A stretch of 64,000 nucleotides of DNA from Lycocorax pyrrhopterus obiensis (Eukaryota; Chordata; Aves; Passeriformes; Paradisaeidae): contig JACSVZ010000011.1 in assembly GCA_014706295.1 (NCBI GenBank), positions 2,316,663-2,380,662 on the forward strand, read 5' to 3'. Below the pieces are notes generated by a model, which was not told the origin of the DNA, did not search any database, and saw nothing but the letters and a program-made list of their open reading frames with translations. Both the position numbers and the translations under genes were made by a program. Every line of letters begins with the position of its first letter. Position 1 is the first letter of the stretch. Positions 35,546 through 47,848 of this stretch are shown here, in pieces.

Positions 35546-38500
35546 GTTCTCTTGAAAATATGTTTTAAATGGCATTTTTCAGAATTGGTGCTGTATGTAC
35601 AATCCCACTGCTGTGGGATACCTTGAGGGTGGTGCAGCTTTTGAGTTTACCAGAGGAGCTTTGGTTATGTCTTTATCAGAAGGAGATCAGGCTGTAAAGC
35701 AGCACTTTGAGATAAGTGGTTTTTATTAAGCTCTTAATGGGGAATGATGAACTGCTGGATGTGGTTCATTAAGCAGCTATTTGTCATCTCTTTTATATCT
35801 GCAGCGGATATATTATTTATGTTTATTTTGAAGCAACAAGTCCATCTTTGCAAGGACCAGAAGTCTTGCTGGTATGACAACAAAAGGGACAACAATTGGG
35901 GAGGGGATTTGTGTTGTCTCCTGCTTGTCCCAAATGTTTGGTGATGGGATGCCCAGAGACCAGAGCATCCTGAAGGACAGGGAGGCACCACTGGCTGTCA
36001 GGCATCTTATTCTGTGTATCTTTGTATCCTACAGCTTTTTCATTTCCTAAAGATCACATTGTGTTCTAATAGCAGTAATCCAAGGTTTGTTCTGTAGTTT
36101 TTGTGCAACTAAACTGCAGTAAAGTAAATTTTTTTTCTGGAAAAGCAGCACAACACTCATCCTTACTTGAGCCATGTGCTCAGTACTCAGCCTCTTCTGA
36201 AGTCCCAGTCCTTAAAGGAACTAAAGGGGTCCTGCTCTGGTGTTGGGGTGTGCTCTGTCAAGCACCCGAGGTGGTGTCAGGTGTTGACTGCAAGTTTGTC
36301 AGAAGAAAATCAGCATGTTGTCCCAAATAAAAGGAAGCTATTTTAAACCAATTCTTTCTCAATTAGCCAGGCAATCCTGACAGCCACAAGAGGTCTGTTT
36401 TAGTAGCTGTCAGCTCCGGAATTCTGGAGCCCTGTTTGCTGTGCCTACCCCGAAAGCCTTGTGCCTTTGCTGAGCTGTGGGCAGGGAAATGGCAATTCTG
36501 GTACATGGTGTAAATAGCCCAGCTGAGCAAGTACAACTCACAGGGAAAGTTGTATTTATGGAACTGGCTCTTTGCTCACTTGTTGAACCTGGTTAATCGT
36601 ATTTTCAGAGAACAGCACAAGCCTCTCTGTGCACGATGACTGCAACATATACCCTGTATTTCAGTTTGATTTTGAAATATCACCCAGATGATTTGTGTTT
36701 GCTCTTAAAGATATGCTGAAAGAATATAAAGGAAGTCATTCTAGTTCTGTTTAAGCTGGAGATTTATTCCATTTCCATAAACCTAAGACGACAGCCTCTT
36801 TTCAAGATAATTCATATACTGTGCCTTGCAAGCTTCCTGCTTATGATATCTGAAAGGGAAACAGTTAGGAAAAGAAAAGAAAAAGCAAAACTTTTCCTCT
36901 CAGTAAGTAGATTTTCCCCCGAATATGTGGAAGGTGATGTTGCTCTCAAGTGATCTCTTAGGTTTTGGGGTTTGCTGCCATGAAGTGAAATACTAAGTAT
37001 TTGCAATTAAGTAATTAATAATGAGGTGAAATAGTGTATTTTAGGTAGCAGATATTTTATATCATAGCATTGATATGTTGAGTGGGCATCCTGTTCAAGT
37101 GTGATTTTATTATTTCAGAAGGCAGTTTATGGATTCTGTGTGTGGAAGGTGACCTGGAGGTTAACACCTTTTACAGTTCCCTATTAAAAAATAGAGCTGG
37201 CTTGTGTTAAAGGAAGGGGCTGTTGTTCTGCCCAGGAAATGTGGGCTTTGTTAGTGGGAAAAGACAGAAATAGACCCTGCTCTGTACCACACTCCTGACA
37301 CATTTTACCACTACCTGGCAAATTTCTCCTGTTTGCATAAACACAGTTATTGTGGTCATTATATAGAAACATGATCCACACAACCACAGAGCACTTTCTG
37401 AAATGGGTTCAGAAGTGTGGTAGATGTCTGGGGGAGAAAAGCTGGCAGCTTACAGCAGAGGGATATTCTCTGTCATGTTATAATATTTGCAACAAATATT
37501 ATGTGTACAAACACTAATGTTGTTTTGCTCTGAAGAAAAGCAAAATAAAAATCCTGTGGCACTGCATTGAAAGTGCAGCGTGTGGGCGGACATCCCAGTG
37601 CTGAGTGCTGGCAGATAATGAAGGCAGTCCCTTGATGACCTTAGTCCCAAAAGTAGGCATGGAAAATGGTAACAAAACTGGGAGGAGCAGAAGAGCTTCA
37701 TAAGGTGATGCTGAATACACACAATTCTCAGCAAAAGAGCTTCTAATAAAATGGTTCTTTGTTCTTGAGAACCTGTACAACCTCGGCCCATAGCTCAAGG
37801 TCACTTTGGGCAGTGTGGCTCGAGTCTGATACTCCCAGGCAGAGGAGGGAAGGAGCACATTCACTGGGAGAGCCTCAGGAGCAGGGGTGGCAATGTCCCT
37901 CCTTCCAAAATACTGTGGATTGGGTAACTCTCACTTACTGTGGAGGGGTTTGTCTTGTGGGGGTCAGGAGAGGACTGGAAGGTGAAGGGTGGAGGAGGCT
38001 GACACAGATGTTCCAGGAGGTAAAAGGGCTCTTGTTTTCCTTTGATTTATGAGATAAATACATTAAGTAAATTCTAAGATTTTCCCTTTCTTTGTCAATA
38101 CATGTAAGTTGCACCGAGGTTAAAAAGAACACAAAACGTCCAGGTTTCCAAGCTGAGAGAAATTGGACTTTATAACAACTATGCATACTTGCTTAAGTTA
38201 CTTCTTTTATTTAAAAAAAAAAAAAATCTCTCCAGTCCCAGTGCCATGAGAGACATTAATTTGGCTTCCCACTGGATCTTCCATTCGGGGCTGACGTTGT
38301 GGAACAGACTGGTTGAAGTGTAGAACTGTCAGAATTGGGGGGTACAGGTTCCAACGCTGGTTTTTCATCTTACTGAATATTTTTTCATGTGTTCTACTCA
38401 GCAGCAGTGACAAGATGTTTAGAGATGTTATTTTTATATGAAAAAATAAACATGAGTTGTTTGTGTCTTATTTTTGAAAATTGTTTCAAAGTCCTTTGCA

Positions 38501-41500
38501 TGTGTTCAGCAGTGCGCAGGTGGTGTGAGGAGAAGTTCTCCACTTCAGTGTGGAAATAGACCCTTTTTGTCTGTGTATCAGACCTGTTGTGGGTGTCAGA
38601 ATTGTCTGACTAATTGAGATAGGATGTGTTTAAAATATCTTCCTTGGATGTGGGGAAAACATGCTAGTTTTCTTCTGACAAACTCGCAGTCAACACTTGC
38701 CAGGTCATAAGATTTTGTTTGATTTGCCTGAGTATAAGTGATGGGGCCCTGATAGCCACAGGATGTGCACACACATCAGACACAGGAGTGGCTCTAAATT
38801 ACGTCTTAGAACAAATATTCTGCCCCAGCCTGGGCCGGGGCTCTCAGGGATGTGTGCATGAAGTGCATTTTCTGTGTGGCAAGGAACACATTATTGAGTC
38901 TCTCTTGTGCAGAGGTGACCAGAAAATGTGACAAAAAACGTCCCTGGATATTCTGGGTGCAGCACCACCTTGGAGAGCCTTAGAGCAGCAGATGACCCAG
39001 CTCCACTGGTAGGTTCTAACCCAGGTTTGCAGAGGAGCTGGAATTCCACTGGAATTGGTTTCCTGGTCACTGCTTGGGTTGGAAGAAGGGAGTGAGCCCT
39101 GCCTGGTGGGTGCTTGGGGTCTCAGCGCTCTCAGTAACACACAGCACACCCAGTGCTGGGTTTTGGGGTGTGGTTGGGTTTTTGGCCTCTCACTCACTTG
39201 TGTCTGGTGAGAAATAGCTCCTCACTCCCTGCTCTCCAAAGCCTGAGCCTCCAACCTCAGCTTGAGCTCCGATTTCTGTTTGGAAATGGGAATGATTTGG
39301 AAACCCCCACCAGGGTGCAGCTGGGCCAGTTGGTGCTTCTCTGTTTCCTTTCCTCTTCCTGCTCTGCTCTCAGATCTCCTCTCTGTGGAAGGGAGGAATT
39401 TGCTGCAATGCTCAGTGGATGAGAAGGGCTGGAGAGTTTTTGATCTGGAAATACGTTTGTTTGCTGTCCAGGGCTCAGCCAAGTGTCAGTGTTGGATTAA
39501 GGCTTGCAGTGACTCTCTCATCCTTCCAGTCCATCTTCAGCACCCTCAGACACGCTCCCAGTAGGGCTGATCTGAGGCCCTACAAGGATGATCAAAAGTG
39601 TTTGAAAACTACCTTTGAGTAAACATTAAATGCAGGTTTTATTCAAAGTGAGTTATAAAACATTGCTGATACAAATACTAATGTTTAGGAAATGGGTTTG
39701 AAAGCAAATGAATAAAATGCTTTCCACTTAACCATTGTTTTTTTATTTTTCTTCTGTCTAAGACCTTATTTGTTACGTATTTAGTGTAGAATTTTCTTTG
39801 AGGGGACTGATTTAACATGAATCTTAGGCTCTGGAGTATCTAATTAATGGGTGTCTGCAGAAACATCAGGTATTTTGAATGGTCTAATAACAATTTATAG
39901 AATGTAAATGTGGTGCATTTTCAAAGTCTGCTAACTAAATCCTTAAATACCCAAGGTACTGCGTTCCATGCCTTGGGAAAGGATCTTCTCCAATGCGTGT
40001 GTCTGCACATGAATGTTGTCTCTACACAGAGGAATAAAATTTGGGCTCTAGGCAGGGAATTTGAACCACTGCTTGTGAGGTGGGTGATTTTGGGGTTTGG
40101 TTTTTCTTTTATTAAAATCAGTGGTTCATACAAGTTTGAATAAAAACTTTGTAGAAATTCTCCAAAGAGAGAACAATCAAAAAAGGGGGAAAAATGTGCA
40201 TGTAGGTGATGTTCTTTTCCTTCAAAGATCTGCATTTCACCAGCACCTGCGCAGTAAAAATCACCTTTAGATTTTAAACCTGAGTTTGTTTCCCCTTGGT
40301 GTTTGAGCACCAGCATGTTAAATCTGATTGCTGCTTATCCAAAGGGTTTTAAAATGCTAAATGTTCCAGTGAAGAAGGAACCTACTAATGAGACATTATT
40401 ATAACTACAATTTTTTTTCAAGCTGACATTTCCTGTTGCAGAAAAGCCTGGTCTGCCAGTAGATATGGGAGTGATCAGACATGTGCTTTTGTGCCTCCCT
40501 CGTTCCCCACGCTGGCAGGGTAGTTCATGGCATCGATGGATTTGGCTCTTTATTCTGCATCTGAGCTTCTTGCAGCAGAGCATAATGATGTATTCTGAAT
40601 TTACTCCAACGTGGAACCTCATCTATAAGTGCTCATTCTGGAGGGCTGCTTTGCTTAAAGCACTGACACGACCTGGTTTGTGGCAGGGCTGCTATTTTAA
40701 GGTGAGACTGTGGGTTTGAGCAGAGTGCATGGTTCCATTGGAGCAGTGACGCTGGGGAATTTCACTGCAACATAAAGTACCCCCCCAAAAATACAAAAAG
40801 TAATGACAATTTAATGAAAAACAGATCTGTCTCTCAATTGCCTTAAAAATCCAGCCCTTGAAGGCAAAGAAGAAATGCTGTAGTAAGGAAATCTCAGTAT
40901 TTATTTAGCTTTTTATTTTGCAAACTGTCTGAACCTCCCTCTCTGCTGGGACAGTGAGGTGACGAGAAGCTTTGTCTCACTTGACTCTTCTGTTAATTGA
41001 AGTAAGCATTGAATGATTTGAGCTGTAACACTGATTCCACTTTGGCTTTCTAAAGTGCTCAGTATTGGCTCTGCTCTGTTCCTGATGCTTTTGTTGCAGC
41101 TATTGGGAGTTTTGGGCGCAAGGAGCAGGAAAGCTGCTAATAAGATTCTCACTATTTTTGTTCTTCTGGAAGCATTTGTTTGCAAGGTTGGGAAAGTGAA
41201 TTGATTTACATAGTGAAGGTTATTTCTCCAGTGAAGAGAGCTAGTTTCATTTTTGAATGAAGGTTTGTTTTGACAGAAAACAGTTATATGAAGAAAATGT
41301 GAGTTTAAAAAGACCTTGGCAAGCATTTGATTCTTGTTCTCCTTTTCCCTTCTACTATGAAATGAAATAACTTTCCAGGTATGGCCATCCTGGTTCTCTT
41401 GGCAACTGATGCAAAAGAAAGTCAATTTACCACGTGCTGTGATCAACTGAATTTAGCATTTGCTGAAAGATAAATACAAGTATCAGAGGCTGTGCAGAAG

Positions 41501-44500
41501 CTTCGTTAATCATTCCTCTTGCTGAAGTTGGGGAACACTGTGAGCATGGGGTTGGAAATGTAGTGACAGCAATTATTGACTTATTGTGTTAATGATATGA
41601 CAGCTTGTTATAAATCACCAGAGGTTAATGGGATAAGGAGCTGGTATAAAACCTCTTGAAAACTGATGATGTATTATTTTCTTTACTTTCCTTCATGAAT
41701 ATGCATTTGAGGCTGTGGATGTAACTTTGCAATAGTTTATTTCCAGTTGGAGTGGAGGGAGAGGCACGTGTAGTGCTTTATCAGTGCTTGGTGTGCCCCG
41801 TTTCCTGCTGGCCACACCCAGGGGTGGCACTTTCGGGGTGCTGGGGGTGTAAATGGAGCTGGTCTCTCGCTGTCTCTCTGTCCCTCCTGCAAAGCTCTTC
41901 CCCTGTGCCCTGTCTGCAGAAGCAATGGAGGAATTTGCTTCTCCTAAACCTCCTGATAAGAGACTGTGGTTTTTGTGTCCATGGGTATGGATACTCTGCT
42001 CTCTGATCTTGACGGGCTCTGCTCTGGGATTTGAGGTTTCCCTCGTTCCCTGATTTCTGCTAATGCAGTCTTGCTCATAAAATCCAGCAATTCTGGTTCT
42101 TGGAGATTTGAGAGCTGGTTCTTTGCTGCTCTCTGTGCAGTGACTGGGCATCACCAGGATATAAATATGTACTTTTGTTATAGTCTGAGCCTTCCTGTTT
42201 CACGAAGGGAGATGCCTTGATCAATACAACACGTTAAAAACACATTTCAAAGAGTAAATAAACATGGGTTTTGTCCCCACTGCGATCTGTACCTGTAAAC
42301 CAGCAGTTACTGAATGGAAGGTGGAAGTGTCTTAGTACTAGATGCTCAAGCTTAAATGTCTTTTTTCTTTTTTTTTATTATTAGATCATTTTTGTAGAAA
42401 GTTCATGCTCTAGAAATATGCACTGTAAGATTTATGGGTTTTTTGTGACAGACAGATGATCTGCTGGTGATGACAGATTCAGATTTGGCAAATACATTTA
42501 ATTCTGAAGCATGCTTCTTGCTGATAAAACAGGATCAAGGCATGGCATGAGGATTAGCTCAGGATTTGGGAATGCAGGCATGGGATATAAAGCACCATTA
42601 TCCCTGGCAATATGGACCAAATTGTAACTTTAATAATCTTGATTCTAGAATGTGTTAAACCAGGTTTACAACCATACGTTTTGCTGGTCTGAAAGTTTTT
42701 AATTCTGTTCAGCCACTTTTAGTCCAGGGACCTGGTTATTCCTTATTTCTCTCTGGATTTTAGACCTGCTAACAACAGTCTTGGTTAGAGCAGTTGCCCG
42801 AAGCAAGGTTTTGTAACCAAATCCTCCCCTCAGGAAGCTTCAGTTCACAGGTCCCCATCATTGCTGCTGGATCCAACATTTGAGTACAAGTACCCAAAAC
42901 CAGGAACAATTCCTTTATGATGGTAGAAGAGTGCTTGCCTCCAGATATTCTCTTTCACTTATCTGTATACTTTTTTAAAATTTTGAGCCTTCTTTTTTGC
43001 CTAATTCTGACAAAAGGGACCCTCCAGCATCAGAAGGCCATTTTACATCTGGCCACCATCACTAGATCTGCTTTTAGGATGGTTTCTTTTAAGCTCTTTC
43101 TTGTTTCAAAGGGTCACATCTGCCAAAACATCTTTTGCTACATGTGTTGGCCAGGAAGTTGTGTGCCAGATCTGTGTATGTGTGACAATTAGAAAAACTA
43201 TCTGTCCTCAGAAGGCTGCCCAGAATATATCTGAAGTGGGGAACTTTCAAACAGGCAGCTACAGCAGCCAATCCTTTGAAAAAGCATGACCTGTAAACTT
43301 TTCATAGTCCTATTGTTGCTAACAGGTTTCATCGATGTCTGCTCAACACCTAATGATGGTTGCTTCACCCTCTGTGGGGAATGGATCTCCTCTGTTCATT
43401 AGCCTCCAAAATGCATCCATTAGAAAAAACCCACTTATAATTAACCAGTGCAGAATGGAGCAAAGCTCTCAGTGTTACAGTGCGTGACACCGCGGGCTGA
43501 GTCACATTCCTGCGGAGACAATTTCGTGTTTTATTGAAATGCATTAAACGTGGCTGAGTGGAAAGGAATACATCAGGTGCTGAAGAACAATCAGAGCTCA
43601 TCCTGTAAATCATTTACAGAAACAAGACAGCCTTACATCAATGCTAATTAGTTGAGAGCTTCCAGAGTTTTCAGGAGAAAAACTTGATGTAAGCAGAACC
43701 TGAAGACTGTTATTTCTGGAAGAATGGATAGGGAGGATTAAAAATATATATTGGGAGGTTAGATCTCTATTGACTGGATAGAAAAACTGAAGGATTGCTG
43801 TCAGACTGTGTCTGTAAACAGCAAGTTTATTATAAATAAATTTTTAGAGCCCTGTAAAATCCCCATATGTCCCTCAGGAAGTGCAGTGCAAGGAAAGGTG
43901 TCACACACTTGCATGGAAATCCTGTTCTTTCAGCTTGAATTGGTATTTTGAACCTAAAGCTGTCCTTGCTCACCTGTCTCCTTACATCTCTCTTTAATTA
44001 TGTATTTGGAATTTATTAGGTTTTATTTTCTCAGCCAAAACCAATGGTCTCAGCGACTCATCCTGCCCTTTTATCTTCACAAGGACAACTCTAAATTTGT
44101 GGGGTGGTAAAAAAACCTAAACCACAAACTTGTAAAATATTAGGGAGAAACATCTATAGTGGTTGCCTTCATAATTGGTTTTCAGTGTTATTAGCAAGGA
44201 AGGGTTTATTGTATGAACACCTCAGCAATTAGGAAGGCAGCCCAAGCAAAATCAGTTTTTAGTAGTCTGGATAGTTCACGTGTCCTTTGGGGTTTTCTTG
44301 CATAGATTTACCTTGATTGTAAGTTTAGCAGATTAATTTCAGGATGAGTCCTTATTAGAGATCATGATATTACAGCAGGGAAAAGAGTGTTTTTAATGCT
44401 GGTCTCTCCAGGTGTGACATGAAAGCGTCCCTGAAAGGCTGCAGAGGCCAGGCCAAGCCACACTTGTACACACTTTGATTTCTGTCAGGAGATTGAAGCA

Positions 44501-47387
44501 TCCATTTACTCTGTCAAAAGCAGAGCAGTGAGGTAGAATTATCTCAAAGGGGGGGCAGGTGCCAGACACACCCATGGGTTTCAGGGGACACGTGGGTCTG
44601 GCTGCAACGCTCCTGAACACGCACTCCCGGGGGCTGCTGTGGCACAGGAATGTTCTTTTCCAGCAGGAATGAGGGCTGTACAGCAGGGGGATATGGCCCT
44701 TTGTCACACTTGCAGAGAGTTGTTCGTGAATTTGGGTTCTATGATTTTGTCAGGGTCCGAAATCCAGCTCAGTGCTGACGAACCTGGGCATTCCCTATGT
44801 CACTTTTGTTAAACGTGTTCTGTTGGGGCTTCTTCTCCCCATTGATCAGCACTTCCTCAGCTTGGAGAGAGAGGAGCAGGCAGCACTGACTCTGCCTGAA
44901 GGAGAGTGAGGTGACAGTGATGTGATTTCTCCTGTGTTTCTGGTGCACCCAGAGTCCTGCTCTTGGTCAGGATGAGCCCTCATGGGTTCTCACAGCCATG
45001 GGATACCCTGAAGAACAATTCCCAAAAGTTCAGCTCCCTAAACCATCAAAGATACTTATTCTGAAATCTGAGCTTATCCAAGGGCTTTATCCCTTTCTCC
45101 CTCCATTTAATTTAGGAGACATTTCACTTAAACTGGAAGGCAAGATGACTTTTTTCCTCATTTTTTATAACTTCTCACCTCGTCTTGCATTGGGAAATAG
45201 CTGGTGTCACTTTATTTAAATATATTTCTGTATCCAAGATAAATTCTTGAGATGCCACAGACTGATCTGCATCATTCCCTTCCTTGATGCCTTTTAAGAA
45301 AATTATGTTTTTCTGTATTCCTTTATAATTCACTCTTACAACGCAACAAATCAGAATTCAACAGCCCAAACTGCACAGAGCACTGCTGTGTTCAGCAGAT
45401 AATGGTGATATTTGGTGCAGGGTGTTTTTTGCAAGCTCTCTAAGCAATATTTTCATTCTATTCCAATCTTTCTAATCCTGACCTTATTATTAATGTGTTC
45501 TATCTCTCTTCCTAACTTGGGAAATTGTTCTTGCCTTCAGATTGCCTTAGGCCAGCAGAGGGGAACAAAGGGCCAGCACACACAATCAGCCCTGAAAATG
45601 TTAATTGATATTTTACCACTTCTGAACAGTTAAATCCCAGGATAACAGACCACAATTCATTAGGCTATTTCCACATTTTTCAAGATTACCCAAATCTGTG
45701 TCTGAGGAGGGAAACAGACCCTTTTTGTGTGGATTCCTCACCTCCACCTGCCTGTCACGTTTTTGAGGATTCCACAAAGCTGAAAGCATTAGTGGACATT
45801 CCTGCACTGAAGCTGCTTCCCCAGTGTGGATTTTCCTTTAGAGGAGTAACTCCCCTATAAATGTGATTGAGCAACTGCAACTCTGATATTGGAGTTGCTA
45901 ATTTAGGCCTCTAATCCTGGAAGAAGCCCTGGATAAGGGACAAACCTTACACTTGCAGAATTCTCTCATGTCTCTGCCTGATATAGAATGGAAGCTTAAG
46001 CAAATGCTTTATTTTAAGAAAATATGGACTAATTTTCAGTTGGAGAGACTTTAAAACCAGAGAATTTATTTTTGTGGGGATGTTATCTCAAAGCCTTTTT
46101 GTAGTAATTTGATTGTTGCTTATTTAAAGGCCCAGGGTGTGGCTAAACTCAGTTTCTTTAAATAATGCAAGCTTAGAAATAAACTTAGAATTCTTTACAA
46201 TTCTTAGAAATAAAGGTTCATTAAAAACAAACAGAAACTAAATCCAAAGTAAAACAAAAAGAAATGAAAAGGTCTCAAAATGAAAACCCCAAACCAACAC
46301 AGAGGGTCAGAGAGATGAGGAAAAACTGAAGCTTTGCTGAATGTCTTGATGCTGCTCTAGTGACTGCATCTATTCTCCAGTCCTGACCAGAATTTTGATC
46401 ATTATAGCATTATTAAAAGTGCTTTTTCAGTTTTGTAAGTGGCCCACACTCAGCGTTAGCTGGCAGTCCCTTTAACGCCCTGCTGCACAGCATTACAGGA
46501 ATAAAAGGTGTGGGCTAATAATGGTCATGGACCTTGGCTTTGGAATTAGCATAATGGAAAGAGATCCTGAGAGCAAAAATCCTGTTTCTGTAAGTGACCT
46601 GTTAGCACTCCGATTACATTTCACACAGTAATTTAAATGAATTTTGTGAGGAGTTTGGGGGGTGAAGGGAGAAAATGCTCATTGTTTGTGGGAGTCATTG
46701 GACAGGGAGCCCAGGCAGGGCCAGGCTGGGTTTGGGCAGGCAGGAGCTGGGGCACAGCTGGAATCATCCAGATGTTGGAAACACTCTGGGTGTGGGCAGC
46801 AACAAAGCCTTGGAGACACCTCGGCTCTTTGGTAACAGGGAGGGTTTGAGTTCAGCTGATGATAAATTTGTAGTGTTTTGTTGGGGCAGGGAGAACACGT
46901 GGGCACTGGAACAAGGTTCGGGCTGCTCTGACCCTGCATGGTGCCTTTATCCTAAGCAAGGTGGCTGCTGGGCTTCAGCAGAGCTGTCCTAACTAAAATC
47001 CCTTTTTTCCATTCGAAATATTTCCCTGGTTTCGACAATTTTTATCTGAGGAGCGTGAAAAATTTCAATTAACAAGTTTCTCAGATTATCCATGAGTAGA
47101 GGTAGCTATACAAGGATAAGAGTAGTCTTAAGAGTTCAATTATCTTTTCAAAAATTCAGCTAAACCTAGCTAAAATTCTTGTACAGAAGTCACACACAAA
47201 CCCAAGCTTTTAGGATTTTTCAAACTCTATTGATCTTTCCCACTGTTTGCAATAGAATATGCAGCCCTGTCGCAGGGGGAAGAATGAGAGAAATGAGAAA
47301 AGTGATGGAAATAGCCATGGAAATACATGCTGTAATGATATTGAATTGCAACTTAAAGAACATTTTCTATTTTGGAAGCATGATGAG
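35546..47387. other. Long unassigned non-coding stretch
   Basis: About 11.8 kb of mostly unique AT-rich DNA with no repeat family that I can name. A run of 14 A lies at about 38213-38226 and an A-rich patch at about 46220-46260. A GC-richer segment with CpGs at about 43480-43520 contains ctgagtcacattcctgcgg, an AP-1-like site. The longest non-repeat open frame (minus strand, 40913-41446) begins at TTG and resembles no known protein. Confidence 0.45.
37480..37502 (+). repeat. Short perfect inverted repeat (10-bp arms, 3-nt loop)
   Basis: ataatatttg, a loop caa, then caaatattat. It is an AT-rich palindrome of a size that can arise by chance. Confidence 0.7.
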
Positions 47388-47560
47388 GTCATGATCACCC
47401 TGCTGTTCCCAGCACTGCCATGGCCTCACCCTGAGCACTCTGAGCAGTTCTGGGCCCCTCAGTTTCAGGATGTGAAGGTCCCTGGGTGCAGCCACAGGGC
47501 AGCAGCAGAGGTAGAAAGGCTGCCAGGAATGTCCTGTGAGGGTCTCTAGAGGATGGTCTG
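47388..47560 (+). mobile_element. Degraded CR1 LINE remnant (reverse transcriptase tail)
   Basis: Translation of about 47414-47480 gives LPWPHPEHSEQFWAPQFQD, which matches the CR1 reverse-transcriptase-tail pattern 'RPHLEHCVQFWAPQFKKD'. In the DNA, gagcagttctgggcccctca is diagnostic. Similarity fades after about 47500 and the usual 'RMIKGLE...FSLEKR' part is not preserved. It is an old sense-oriented fragment with approximate ends. Confidence 0.65.
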
Positions 47561-47697
47561 TAACCTGGGGAGGCTGTCACCAGGTTCCTCTGAATCCACC
47601 ACCTTTTTTCTAATTAGTCCTTCCACAAAGATTGGAGAAACAGAATTGGGTTGGACCAATTTGAAATAGCACGTGAAATAAACTAGGGCATCCTCAC
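47561..47697. other. Short unassigned stretch
   Basis: I see nothing recognisable between the CR1 remnant and the AT-rich tract. Confidence 0.4.
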
Positions 47698-47848
47698 TTG
47701 CTATATTTATATTTATAAATATATTTTTATATTATTTATATATTATATATTTATAAATATAATTTTTCTATTTATTTTTATATTTAAATTTATATTTTTA
47801 AGGTTTTTTATATTTATTTTTTTAATATTTAAATTTATATTTTTTTGC
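47698..47848 (+). repeat. AT-only low-complexity tract (about 150 bp)
   Basis: Nearly pure A/T built from tatttataaatata, atatttaaatttatattttt and similar blocks. There are internal palindromes and at least two copies of 'tatttaaatttatattttt' (about 47782 and 47827). It is probably an expanded and diverged AT microsatellite. Confidence 0.85.

Noticed and set aside
40913..41446. 177-codon open frame on the minus strand outside repeats
   Set aside because: It begins at TTG, its first ATG comes about 40 codons in, the peptide resembles no family I know, and a rough estimate says such a length is near what chance gives in 128 kb of six-frame sequence.
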